A stretch of 33,137 nt of DNA, from assembly GCA_021203045.1 (NCBI GenBank), contig JAJQBY010000102.1, positions 1-33,137 of the forward strand. Direction: 5' to 3'. The translations under genes and the position numbers were made by a program. Shown piece after piece: positions 15,897 to 25,326 of this stretch. The notes below the pieces were generated by a model. That model was not told the DNA's origin and ran no database searches. It saw only the letters and a program-made list of their open reading frames with translations. Position 1 is the first letter of the stretch. Each line of letters opens with the position of its first letter. This DNA comes from Oscillospiraceae bacterium (lineage in GTDB: Bacteria > Bacillota > Clostridia > Oscillospirales > Oscillospiraceae).

Positions 15897-16351
15897 ATTG
15901 CGTCCTCCTCTGATAATTTATCCCGCAGATGCCTCCGCGCCCGGCTGAGCCGGGAGGTAACGGCGGTCTGGCTGATATGCAAAATGGAAGCGATCTCTTT
16001 GGTGGAATACCCCTCGTAATAGTGCAGATATACCGGCACCCTCTCCCGGACGCTCAGAGCCATGACCGCCCAGAAAATATCCGTCTGCTCCTTCGTCTCA
16101 AAGATTAGCTCCTCCGTCAGCGGCTCCGTCCGGCGGCGCTTGGCCGCCCGGAGCTGGTCCCGGCATAGATTCGCCGTCACAGCGGCCAGCCATGCCCGCT
16201 CCTTTCCGGGGCGGATGGACTTCTGCCGCTCCATAAGCTTTAAAAACACGCTCTGGCAGATATCCTCCGCATCAGGCCGGGACTTCATATAGCTCAGCGC
16301 CAGGTGATACACCATGCTCTTATGGGTCTGATACAGCTCCTGCACATCCAC
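15893..16351 (-). CDS. ECF-type RNA polymerase sigma factor
   Basis: A 152-aa extracytoplasmic-function sigma factor. Region 2 includes YHLALSYMKSRPDAEDICQSVFLKLM (core and -10 recognition); region 4 includes HYYEGYSTKEIASILHISQTAVTSRLSRARRHLRDKL, a helix-turn-helix for -35 binding. I prefer GTG 16351 as start because AGGGAGGTGG lies 9 nt upstream of it, inside the longer reading from ATG 16372, which itself has no properly spaced RBS. The stop overlaps the ATG of the anti-sigma gene. It is probably held at the membrane by that protein until released. Confidence 0.88.
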   Translation of the reverse strand: MDVQELYQTHKSMVYHLALSYMKSRPDAEDICQSVFLKLMERQKSIRPGKERAWLAAVTANLCRDQLRAAKRRRTEPLTEELIFETKEQTDIFWAVMALSVRERVPVYLHYYEGYSTKEIASILHISQTAVTSRLSRARRHLRDKLSEEDAI

Positions 16352-16399
16352 GAGGCTCCACCTCCCTTTCATCGCTCCATCAAGGAGACGAATAAAAGC

Positions 16400-16422
16400 C
16401 CCCCCTTTGTCACAAAGGGGGG
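16400..16422 (-). terminator. Terminator of the YfcE-like gene
   Basis: A 10-bp stem (16400-16409 / 16413-16422) of six G-C pairs, three A-T and one G-C with a 3-nt loop; on the minus strand it is followed by GCTTTTATT. It separates the phosphodiesterase gene from the ECF sigma gene. Confidence 0.75.
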
Positions 16423-16440
16423 AAGAAAAATATCAGATTC

Positions 16441-17013
16441 TTATTTCAGCACACCCATCCCATCCGGGGACAGGACCAGGGTACGGTAGGGCTGACCCTC
16501 CAGGGTGTACCAGGTAAAGGTGCTGCCTTCCAGGGTCATATAGCTGTTGGGGGAGCCCTTCTTGGGAATGGAGACGGAGCCGGGGTTCAAAAACCAGCGG
16601 CCCTCCCGCTCCTGCCAGGCGGGGACGTGGGTGTGTCCGGAGAGCACGACCTCGCCCCTGGCCAGAAAGGAGGGAGGCAGGTCCGGGCTGTAAAGATGGC
16701 CGTGGGTCATAAACAGCCTCCGCCCATCCTCCACCAGCCAGCCATAATCCGCCGTCACGGGAAAATCCAGCACCTGCTGATCTACCTCCGCCTCACAGTT
16801 GCCCCGGACGCAGATGAGCCTGTCCGCCAGGCCGTTCAGCAGCTCGATGGCCCGCTTGGGGCCGTATTGGTCAGGCAGCGCGTTCCGGGGACCATGATAA
16901 AGCAGGTCTCCCAGCAGCAGCATATAATCCGCCTGATGACGGGAAAAGGCATCCGCCAGCTTCTGGACGCATTGAGCCGCCCCGTGGAGGTCGGAGGCAA
17001 TGATATATTTCAT
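16441..17013 (-). CDS. yfcE: YfcE-type metallophosphodiesterase
   Basis: A 190-aa calcineurin-like phosphoesterase of the YfcE/MJ0936 family. The metal-binding motifs are complete: ASDLHG (Asp8, His10), LLGDLLYHGPRNALP, RGNCE, THGH and SGHTHVP, followed by NPGSVSIPK, typical of YfcE. It hydrolyses phosphodiester substrates in vitro; the cellular substrate is unknown. RBS AAGGGAG precedes ATG 17013. Monocistronic, ending at the terminator at 16400-16422. Confidence 0.92.
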   Translation of the reverse strand: MKYIIASDLHGAAQCVQKLADAFSRHQADYMLLLGDLLYHGPRNALPDQYGPKRAIELLNGLADRLICVRGNCEAEVDQQVLDFPVTADYGWLVEDGRRLFMTHGHLYSPDLPPSFLARGEVVLSGHTHVPAWQEREGRWFLNPGSVSIPKKGSPNSYMTLEGSTFTWYTLEGQPYRTLVLSPDGMGVLK

Positions 17014-17061
17014 GATATTCTCCCTTCTGTAGGCTAATCCGGCGATTTCCCAAAAACAGGA

Positions 17062-17090
17062 TTGACCGCCGGGCCATTCAAATTTATAAT
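17062..17090 (+). promoter_or_regulatory. Predicted sigma-A promoter of the MoxR/VWA operon
   Basis: TTGACC, 17-nt spacer, TATAAT in the divergent region between yfcE and the MoxR-type gene. Confidence 0.75.
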
Positions 17091-17147
17091 AGGATATATT
17101 ATTTTAACTGTGAGCGGCAGCGCTCCCATATATATGAGGTGAAAAGA

Positions 17148-17966
17148 ATGGATCAATTTCGCGGCAGCGCGGGGTATGTGGCCTCGCCGGAGCTGCTGGG
17201 CAGCGTGAACATCGCCATGGCCCTGGAAAAGCCCCTGCTGGTAAAGGGGGAGCCGGGCACAGGCAAGACCATGCTGGCCCAGGCGGCGGCAGAGGCCCTG
17301 GGGATGGAGCTTCTGGTGTGGAGCATCAAATCCACCACCAAGGCCCAGGACGGGCTGTATGTATACGACACCGTCCAGCGGCTGTATGACAGCCAATTCG
17401 GAGCGGACGTGTCCGATATCGGCAAGTATATCAAGCTGGGCATGCTGGGACAGGCGTTCAAAAAGGAAGCCCGCTGCGTGCTGCTGATCGATGAGATCGA
17501 CAAGGCGGATATAGAATTCCCCAACGACCTGCTATGGGAGCTGGACAGGATGGAATTTTATATCCCGGAGACAAAGGAGACGGTGACGGCGGCCCAGCGG
17601 CCCCTGGTCATCATCACCTCCAACGCGGAAAAGGAGCTGCCGGACGCCTTTTTGCGCCGGTGCATCTTCCACTATATCGACTTTCCCGATGAGGAGATGA
17701 TGGAAAAGATCCTCCGGGTACACTTCGACCATCTGGAGGACAAGCTCCTTCGCCAGACGCTGGAGGCGTTTTACGCCGTCCGGGCCCTGCCGGGATTGCA
17801 GAAAAAGCCCTCCACCTCGGAGCTGATCGACTGGGTGCAGGCCCTGCAGATCGGCGGCGTGAGCCCCGACCGCATCCGGAAGGAAATGCCCTTCGCCGGC
17901 GTCCTTCTGAAGAAAAACGAGGATCTGGACGCCCTGACCCGCGCCCAGAAGAACAAGCGCTGGTAA
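17148..17966 (+). CDS. MoxR-type AAA+ ATPase
   Basis: A 272-aa AAA+ protein of the MoxR/CoxD group. Walker A GEPGTGKT is at 34-41, Walker B LLIDEID at 112-118, sensor 1 ITSN at 156-159 and a likely arginine finger in FLRR at 168-171. ATG 17148 is used because GAGG is 8 nt upstream; a GTG at 17139 overlaps that RBS. It is followed after 4 nt by a VWA-domain protein, the classic MoxR-VWA pair that acts as a metal-cofactor or protein-complex assembly chaperone. The client is not in the window. Confidence 0.92.
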   Translation: MDQFRGSAGYVASPELLGSVNIAMALEKPLLVKGEPGTGKTMLAQAAAEALGMELLVWSIKSTTKAQDGLYVYDTVQRLYDSQFGADVSDIGKYIKLGMLGQAFKKEARCVLLIDEIDKADIEFPNDLLWELDRMEFYIPETKETVTAAQRPLVIITSNAEKELPDAFLRRCIFHYIDFPDEEMMEKILRVHFDHLEDKLLRQTLEAFYAVRALPGLQKKPSTSELIDWVQALQIGGVSPDRIRKEMPFAGVLLKKNEDLDALTRAQKNKRW

Positions 17967-17970
17967 GAGC

Positions 17971-19164
17971 ATGTTCACGGGATTTTTCTTTCTGCTCCGG
18001 GTCAGGGGGTTGAAGGTCTCCCTTCAGGAATGGCGAACGCTGCTGGAGGGGCTGGAAAAAGGCCTGCACGAGTCGTCCCTGACCGGGTTTTACTATCTGG
18101 CCCGGGCCGTGCTGGTGCATACGGAGGCGGATTTTGACCGCTTCGACCAGGTGTTTCTGGAGTATTTCCGGGATGTCCAGCCCTTTGACGAGCTGCCCAG
18201 GGAGCTGGAGGAGTGGCTCTCCAAGCCCATCGACCCGGTGGAATACGACCCCGCCGCCCTGACAAATCAGGGTCTGGACATCGAGACCATCCGGAAAATG
18301 CTGGAGCAGCGGATGCAGGAGCAGCACGAGCGTCACGACGGCGGCACCCATTGGGTGGGCACCGGCGGGGCCTCCCCCTTCGGAAATTCCGGCTATTACC
18401 CCGGGGGCATACGGGTAGGCGGCCAGGGCCGGAACCGCTCCGCCCTGCAGGTGGCAGGAGAGCGGAGCTTTCGGGATTTCCGGGAGGACACAGTGCTGGA
18501 GACAAGGCAGTTCCAAATGGCCTTCCGGCGGCTGCGGCAGTTTTCCGCCCTGGAGGACGGGCCGAAAACAGAGCTGGAGCTGGACGAGACCATCAAGCAG
18601 ACAGGCGACAACGCCGGTCAGCTCCGTCTGGTATTCGGCCGGCCCCGGCGGAACACGGTGAAGCTGCTGATGCTGTTCGACTCCGGCGGCTCCATGTGGG
18701 AGTTCACCAAGCTTACCGCCAGCCTGTTCCAGGCCGTCAGCAAGGAATCGAAGTTCAAGGATTTAAAAATATACTACTTCCACAACTGCTTTTACGATGA
18801 CCTGTACACCGCCCCCGGCTGCCATCACTCCACAGCCGTCAGCACGGAATGGGTGCTGTCCCAGCTGGGCCAGGACTATAAGGTCATCGTGGTGGGGGAC
18901 GCCTCCATGGCTCCCTATGAGCTGCTGAGCCCCGGCGGGTGCAGCGATTACTACACCTATAATAAGGAGCCGGGCATCGACTGGATCGGAAAATTCACCG
19001 GCCGCTATGACCGGATGATCTGGCTCAACCCGCTGCCGCAGGAAAACTGGGAGTGGGGCTACGGTAGCGACACCATCCGCATCATCAAAAAGGCGGTGCC
19101 CATGTATCGCCTGACCCTGGAGGGGCTGCAGCAGGGGCTGAAATATCTGACCGCCGCAAGATAA
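17971..19164 (+). CDS. VWA (CoxE-like) domain protein, partner of the MoxR ATPase
   Basis: A 397-aa protein with an N-terminal helical region (about 1-120), a Gly-rich linker (about 123-155) and a C-terminal von Willebrand A domain. The MIDAS motif is DSGGSM at 237-242 (DxGxS, a CoxE-group variant of DxSxS), with GDASM later in the domain. Gene order and 4-nt spacing after the AAA+ ATPase support a functional MoxR-VWA complex. Its stop lies 5 nt before the stop of the convergent transporter gene. Confidence 0.88.
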   Translation: MFTGFFFLLRVRGLKVSLQEWRTLLEGLEKGLHESSLTGFYYLARAVLVHTEADFDRFDQVFLEYFRDVQPFDELPRELEEWLSKPIDPVEYDPAALTNQGLDIETIRKMLEQRMQEQHERHDGGTHWVGTGGASPFGNSGYYPGGIRVGGQGRNRSALQVAGERSFRDFREDTVLETRQFQMAFRRLRQFSALEDGPKTELELDETIKQTGDNAGQLRLVFGRPRRNTVKLLMLFDSGGSMWEFTKLTASLFQAVSKESKFKDLKIYYFHNCFYDDLYTAPGCHHSTAVSTEWVLSQLGQDYKVIVVGDASMAPYELLSPGGCSDYYTYNKEPGIDWIGKFTGRYDRMIWLNPLPQENWEWGYGSDTIRIIKKAVPMYRLTLEGLQQGLKYLTAAR

Positions 19165-19169
19165 GCGCG

Positions 19170-19941
19170 TCAGACCCTCTCTGCCGCCTTTTTCGGGGTG
19201 CGGAGATGGATGACAGAGCAGCGCTCCCAGGCCTGCCCCGCCTGTCATATTCCCCAGGGTGACGGGCAGCAGGTTTTTCCACAGGAAGGCTCCCCAGCCC
19301 AGTCCGGCCTCCGTCACGCCATAGCGGATGCAGGCGAACAGCCCGCCGGGGATATAGAACATATTGGCCACGCTGTGCTCAAAGCCGCACAGAACGAACA
19401 CCATGATGGGCAGATAAAGGGCGCCGATCTTTCCCGCCGGGCCGCTGGCCCCCATAGCCATCCACACGGCCGTGCACACCAGGAAATTGCAGAGGATTCC
19501 CCGAAGAAAGGCCGTTCCGAAGGGCAGCGCCGTCTTTGCCGCCGCTGTGGCGATAAGGCTTTCATAGCAGCTGTCAAAGGTCCCGGCCCATACGGTCATG
19601 GCCGCCACCAGGACAGACCCGGCAAAATTACCCAGATACACCACCAGCCAGGCGATCAGAAGCCTTCGGACGGTGAGCCGCTTTTCCAGCACGGGAATAA
19701 TCATCAGATTGTTCCCGGTGAAAAGCTCGCTGCCCATGACCACCACCATGGCCAGGCCTGCCGGAAAGATCAGAGCGCCGGCCATCTTCCCCAGCAGGGC
19801 GGAGCCGATGGTGGAGGCTGTCCCCGCCAGGGCGATAAAGGCCCCGGCCAGCATGGCCAGCAGGAACATCCGCCCCTTGGGAGTATCCGCCTTGGCGGCC
19901 CCGGCGGTGATATAGTTTTCTGCAATCTGTTTTGATGTCAT
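19170..19941 (-). pseudogene. Formate/nitrite transporter (FNT) family channel, C-terminal frameshift
   Basis: An FNT-family channel for small monovalent anions such as formate or nitrite. From ATG 19941 (AGGAGGT upstream) it reads MTSKQIAENYITAG and the family helices, with VVMGSELFTGNNLM and GFEHSVANMFYIPGGLF clearly visible. After LGNMTGGAGLGALL the frame continues as non-membrane sequence for another 130 codons antisense to the VWA gene, down to 18763. A +1 shift somewhere in about 19205-19230 would instead give the C-terminus VIHLRTPKKAAERV and a stop at 19170-19172, the normal FNT length (about 257 aa), with no overlap. The frameshift is inferred from family length and context; it is a sequence error or a real C-terminal change. 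Confidence 0.75.
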
Positions 19942-19974
19942 AACGTACCTCCTGATGTTACCTCTACCAGTGAG

Positions 19975-20002
19975 GATATACCAAAACCTCCCGATATGTC
20001 AA
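19975..20002 (-). promoter_or_regulatory. Predicted promoter of the FNT gene
   Basis: Minus strand TTGACA, 16-nt spacer, TATATC, about 34 nt upstream of ATG 19941. Confidence 0.6.
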
Positions 20003-20062
20003 CAGGCCGGTAAGCCCGCCGGCCAAATATTATTATTTTATTACAAGAGAGAGAATTTGCTT

Positions 20063-21361
20063 ATGCTGAACCAACCAAATCTTGCCGTAAACCAGGCGGG
20101 TCATCTGATCATCGGCGGCGTGGACGCCATGGCCCTGGCGGAAAAATACGGCACGCCCCTATATGTGCTGGATGAGGACATGGTCCGAAGCCAGATGGCC
20201 CTTTATGCGGAGGAAATGGCAAAAAACCTTCCCCCCGGCAGCCGTCCCTATTTTGCCAGCAAAGCCCTGAGTTGCAAGGCGATGTACCGCATCGCAAAGG
20301 AGCAGGGCATCGGGGCGGACACCGTCTCCATGGGAGAGATCTATACCGCCCTGTCCGCCGGGTTCCCGGCGGAGGATATCTACTTTCACGGCTGCGCCAA
20401 GCCCTGGGCTGAGATAGAATACGCCGTGAAAGCCGGGGCGGGCCTTTTCGGGGTGGACAGTCTGGAGGAGCTGGCCCGCATCGACCGCTGCGCCGGAGAG
20501 CAGGGCGTCCGCCAGCGGGTGCTCCTGCGTGTCACTCCGGGGATAGACCCCCACACCTTCGATGCGGTGGACACCGGCCAGGTGGACTGCAAATTCGGCG
20601 AGGCCATCCAGACCGGCCAGGCCATGGCCATGGTGCGCCAGGCCCTGGCGTCGGAAAATATCCGGATAGCGGGCTTTCACTGCCACATCGGCTCCCAGAT
20701 CGGGGGGCCGGAGCCGCTTTTGCAGGCAGTGGATATCATGCTGGAATTTATGAACGAGGTGCGCCGGGAGCTGGGCTATACCGCCGGGATACTGGATCTG
20801 GGCGGCGGCCTGGGTGTCCCCTATACGGCGGAGGAACCGGCTGTGGACTATGCCGCCGTCATCCGCAGCGTGGGCGAGCATCTGACCCACCGGTGCCAGG
20901 CCCTGGACTATCCTCCGCCCGCCGTTTTCATGGAGCCGGGGCGCAGCATCGTGGCCGCCGCCGGTGTGACGCTGTATACCGTTCAGGGTGTTAAGCCCAT
21001 CCCCGGCTGCCGGGACTATGTGCTGGTGGACGGAGGAATGACGGATAACCCCCGCTACGCCCTGTATCAGTCCCGGTATACCGCCCTGATCGCCAATCGG
21101 GCCGGGGAACCGGCAGACTGCACCGTCACCCTGGCGGGACGCTGCTGTGAGAGCGGAGATCTGATCGGTGTGGATATGCCCATGCAGAGGCCCGCTGTGG
21201 GCGATATTGCGGCGGTGCTGGTCACGGGAGCCTATAACTACTCCATGGCCTCCAACTACAACCGCATCCCCCGTCCCCCGGTGGTCATGCTCCGGAACGG
21301 TCAAGACCGTCTGGCCGTCCGGCGGGAGACTATGGAGGATCTGGTATCCTGCGACATATAA
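20063..21361 (+). CDS. lysA: Diaminopimelate decarboxylase
   Basis: A 432-aa fold-type III PLP enzyme catalysing the last step of lysine biosynthesis, meso-diaminopimelate to L-lysine plus CO2. Landmarks are the PLP lysine Lys67 in FASKALS, GFHCHIGSQI, DLGGGLGVPY, EPGRSIVA, and the C-terminal AGRCCESGDLI that supplies the catalytic cysteine and substrate contacts from the dimer partner. ATG 20063 has AAGAGAGAG upstream; an in-frame extension to 19955 has no family support. A short GGCCGG/CCGGCC hairpin (20005-20024) precedes it; no lysine riboswitch fits the space. Likely co-transcribed with the amidotransferase-like gene 15 nt downstream. Confidence 0.96.
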   Translation: MLNQPNLAVNQAGHLIIGGVDAMALAEKYGTPLYVLDEDMVRSQMALYAEEMAKNLPPGSRPYFASKALSCKAMYRIAKEQGIGADTVSMGEIYTALSAGFPAEDIYFHGCAKPWAEIEYAVKAGAGLFGVDSLEELARIDRCAGEQGVRQRVLLRVTPGIDPHTFDAVDTGQVDCKFGEAIQTGQAMAMVRQALASENIRIAGFHCHIGSQIGGPEPLLQAVDIMLEFMNEVRRELGYTAGILDLGGGLGVPYTAEEPAVDYAAVIRSVGEHLTHRCQALDYPPPAVFMEPGRSIVAAAGVTLYTVQGVKPIPGCRDYVLVDGGMTDNPRYALYQSRYTALIANRAGEPADCTVTLAGRCCESGDLIGVDMPMQRPAVGDIAAVLVTGAYNYSMASNYNRIPRPPVVMLRNGQDRLAVRRETMEDLVSCDI

Positions 21362-21376
21362 CGGGAGGGAACAGCT

Positions 21377-22030
21377 ATGAAAACCATCGCTATCGTGGGC
21401 ATCGAGAAAAATCTGAAGCATTATATCGCCGCAGTCCATGGGCTGGAGCTGGAGCCGGTCATCACCACCGACCCCGCTGCAGCGGCGGCCTGCGACGGGC
21501 TGCTGCTGCCGGGGGGCGGAGACATCGACCCGGCCCTGTTTCACGAGGAAAATCAGGGCTCCACAGACATCGACCGGCCCCTGGACGAGGCCCAGCTGGA
21601 GGCCCTGGCCCGGTTCGTTCAGAAATCGCGGCCCGTGATGGGCATCTGCAAGGGTCACCAGGTCATCAACGTCTATTTCGGCGGGACCATCATTCAGGAT
21701 CTTGCCACCGCCCCGGCCCACAGGCACCTGGGCGAGGCAGGGGACAACGTCCACCCCCTGACCGTATATCCCGGCTCTCCCCTGTATGATCTGTACGGCG
21801 CTCATATCGCCGTGAACAGCGCCCATCATCAGGGGCTGGGCGCCATCGGGGCGGGCCTGCGGGTCACCGCCGCCGCTCCGGACGGCACGGTGGAGGCCAT
21901 CGTCCACGAAGGCCTCCCTATCCTGGGGGTGCAGTTTCACCCGGAACGGATGTGCTTTGCCAAGGCCCGCCCGGACACCGCGGACGGAGAGCCCCTGCTG
22001 CGGTATTTCAAATCCCTGCTGGACAGATGA
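21377..22030 (+). CDS. Class I glutamine amidotransferase-like gamma-glutamyl hydrolase (PuuD/peptidase C26 type)
   Basis: A 217-aa protein of the peptidase C26 family, which includes gamma-glutamyl-GABA hydrolase PuuD. The nucleophile Cys91 sits in GICKGHQ and the catalytic His188/Glu190 in QFHPE; LLLPGGGDIDP at 43-53 forms the oxyanion region. It hydrolyses gamma-glutamyl amides or esters; the specific substrate is not determinable. RBS GGGAGGG precedes ATG 21377, 15 nt after lysA, so the two probably form an operon. Confidence 0.9.
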   Translation: MKTIAIVGIEKNLKHYIAAVHGLELEPVITTDPAAAAACDGLLLPGGGDIDPALFHEENQGSTDIDRPLDEAQLEALARFVQKSRPVMGICKGHQVINVYFGGTIIQDLATAPAHRHLGEAGDNVHPLTVYPGSPLYDLYGAHIAVNSAHHQGLGAIGAGLRVTAAAPDGTVEAIVHEGLPILGVQFHPERMCFAKARPDTADGEPLLRYFKSLLDR

Positions 22031-22061
22031 GCCCTCCGGCATCCGTCCACCCAATACAGAA

Positions 22062-22099
22062 AAGAGCCTGTACCCGTGGTCCCACGGATACCGGCTCTT
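22062..22099 (-). terminator. Terminator of groESL
   Basis: A long interrupted hairpin (AAGAGCC/GGCTCTT outer stem, CCGTG/CACGG inner stem) in the gap between the convergent amidotransferase-like gene and groEL; on the minus strand it runs into CTCTTTTCTG. It may serve both genes. Confidence 0.65.
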
Positions 22100-22124
22100 G
22101 AATTGCGGTCGATTTATTGATTTA

Positions 22125-23771
<1,647 letters not shown>

Positions 23772-24056
23772 TTATTCCACAACAGCCAGGATGTCGCCCT
23801 GGCGCACGATGGTGTACTCCTCGTCCTCCACCTTCACAGTGGTGCCGCTGTACTTGCCGGTGATGATACGGTCGCCGGTCTTGACCTCCATTTTGACCTC
23901 GTTTCCGTCTACCATGCCGCCGGGGCCAACGGCCACGACTTCAAAGATCTCCGGCTTCTCCTGGGCGGATGCGGCGAGGATGATGCCGCTCTTGGTCTTT
24001 TCCTCCGCCTCCAGGCGCTTGACGACTACCTTGTCTGCCAACGGTTTCAGTGTCAT
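23772..24056 (-). CDS. groES: 10-kDa co-chaperonin GroES
   Basis: A 94-aa GroES. MTLKPLADKVVVKRLEAEEKT starts the protein; the mobile loop SGIILAASAQEKP that binds GroEL and GEYTIVRQGDILAVVE-type C-terminal strands are present. RBS AGGAGG precedes ATG 24056. First gene of the groESL operon, downstream of CIRCE. Confidence 0.99.
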   Translation of the reverse strand: MTLKPLADKVVVKRLEAEEKTKSGIILAASAQEKPEIFEVVAVGPGGMVDGNEVKMEVKTGDRIITGKYSGTTVKVEDEEYTIVRQGDILAVVE

Positions 24057-24105
24057 GATGTAACTGCCTCCTGTTGCTATAGAAATATTTTTTTAAACAA
24101 ATTTT

Positions 24106-24144
24106 TATACGTTAGCACTCATTGACTCGGAGTGCTAACGTATA
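24106..24144 (-). promoter_or_regulatory. CIRCE operator (HrcA binding site)
   Basis: Perfect CIRCE: TTAGCACTC (24112-24120), 9-nt spacer, GAGTGCTAA (24130-24138). The palindrome extends perfectly to 15-nt arms (24106-24120 and 24130-24144). It lies in the groESL leader just downstream of the promoter, where the HrcA repressor binds. Confidence 0.98.
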
Positions 24145-24145
24145 A

Positions 24146-24174
24146 ATAATAACCTACTTATTGGCTTTCTTCAA
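24146..24174 (-). promoter_or_regulatory. groESL sigma-A promoter
   Basis: Minus strand TTGAAG, 17-nt spacer, TATTAT, directly upstream of CIRCE. Confidence 0.8.
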
Positions 24175-24219
24175 CTGGTAATCTGCACAAAAATGAATGA
24201 ATTTCCAGTTTCTGTATTG

Positions 24220-25326
24220 TTAAAAATACATATATAGATTGCACTGTATCATGCCGTTATACAATTTACGGCGCTTATCGGCAGGTTTCCCGTAAAACTG
24301 CTCGAAGGACGGCTCAGAGGATATGACGAACCGCTTCCACCCCTCGGCCTGGGGTCTTGCCCCCATAGCCCGATAGAGGGCGCGGGCCTGGTCAATCTCC
24401 AGCATCCGCTTGCCGTAAGGGGGATTGCACACCATGACGCCCTTTTCCGCGGGGACAGGGGCCTTCAGGGCGTCCGCCACAGAGAAGGTAATATCCTGGG
24501 CCACCCCGGCCCGGCGGGCGTTCTCCCGGCTCAGGGCCACGGCCTTGGGGTCGATATCCGAGGCGAAGATGTGATAGGGGCCGGGGTATTCCAGGCTGCG
24601 GGCCTCCTCCGCCGCCTGACGCCAAAGCGTCCTGGGGGCAAAGGCCCCCCATTCCTGGGCGGAAAAGCTCCGGTTCAGACCGGGAGCACGGTTATGTGCG
24701 GCCAGGGCCGCCTCGATGGGGATGGTGCCGCTGCCGCAGAAGGGGTCGTAAAAGGCATCCCGCCCCCGATAGCGGGCAAAGCCCACCATGGCCGCCGCCA
24801 GCGTCTCCCGCAGGGGCGCGGTCACATGGCCCGGGCGGTATCCCCGCTTGAACAGGGGTGCGCCGGAGGTATCCAGATATAGCTCCGCTTGGTCCTTCAC
24901 GATGGCAAACTGCAGCTGATACAGCGCACCGCTCTCCGGCAGCCACTGGACGCCGTAGGTCCGGCCCAGAGCGGTGGCCGCCGCCTTCTTGATGATCTTC
25001 TGGCAGTCCGGCACGGAATGGAGCTGACTGTCCAGGCAATGTCCCTTCACGGGGAACTGCCCGTCCCGGGGGATATAGTCCCCCAGGGGCAGGGCGCGCA
25101 CGCCCTCGAAAAGCTCGTCGAAGTTCCGGGCGGGAAAGCGGCCCAGGAGCAGCAGCACCCGCTCCCCGGTACGCAGGCGGATGTTGGCCTTGGCGCAGGC
25201 CAGGCCATCGCCGGAAAACCAGACCCGGCCGTTCTCCGCCCGGACGTTTTCCAGCCCCATCCGCCGCAGCTCCTCCGCCGCAGGCCCCTCCAGGCCGAAA
25301 AGACAGGGGACAGCAAAATCAGGCAT
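24220..25326 (-). CDS. THUMP-domain class I SAM-dependent RNA methyltransferase (RlmL N-terminal type)
   Basis: A 368-aa RNA methyltransferase resembling the m2G2445-forming half of 23S rRNA methyltransferase RlmL/YcbY (YpsC in Bacillus). A ferredoxin-like/THUMP part occupies about 1-160; the Rossmann methyltransferase follows with YDPFCGSGTIPIEAA (SAM site), FASDIDPKAV and the catalytic VCNPPYGKRM (NPPY motif). ATG 25326 overlaps the end of the upstream membrane-protein gene by 8 nt and begins MPDFAVPCLFGLEG, the normal family start; an upstream extension to 25443 is antisense-like low-complexity sequence in another gene. Confidence 0.9.
   Translation of the reverse strand: MPDFAVPCLFGLEGPAAEELRRMGLENVRAENGRVWFSGDGLACAKANIRLRTGERVLLLLGRFPARNFDELFEGVRALPLGDYIPRDGQFPVKGHCLDSQLHSVPDCQKIIKKAAATALGRTYGVQWLPESGALYQLQFAIVKDQAELYLDTSGAPLFKRGYRPGHVTAPLRETLAAAMVGFARYRGRDAFYDPFCGSGTIPIEAALAAHNRAPGLNRSFSAQEWGAFAPRTLWRQAAEEARSLEYPGPYHIFASDIDPKAVALSRENARRAGVAQDITFSVADALKAPVPAEKGVMVCNPPYGKRMLEIDQARALYRAMGARPQAEGWKRFVISSEPSFEQFYGKPADKRRKLYNGMIQCNLYMYF

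Noticed and set aside
18763-19169. Long C-terminal extension of the FNT channel
   Set aside because: It is antisense to the VWA gene, non-hydrophobic and absent from the family; a frameshift explains it better.
20003-20062. Lysine riboswitch upstream of lysA
   Set aside because: Only about 60 nt and one short hairpin are available; an L-box needs far more and its motifs are absent.
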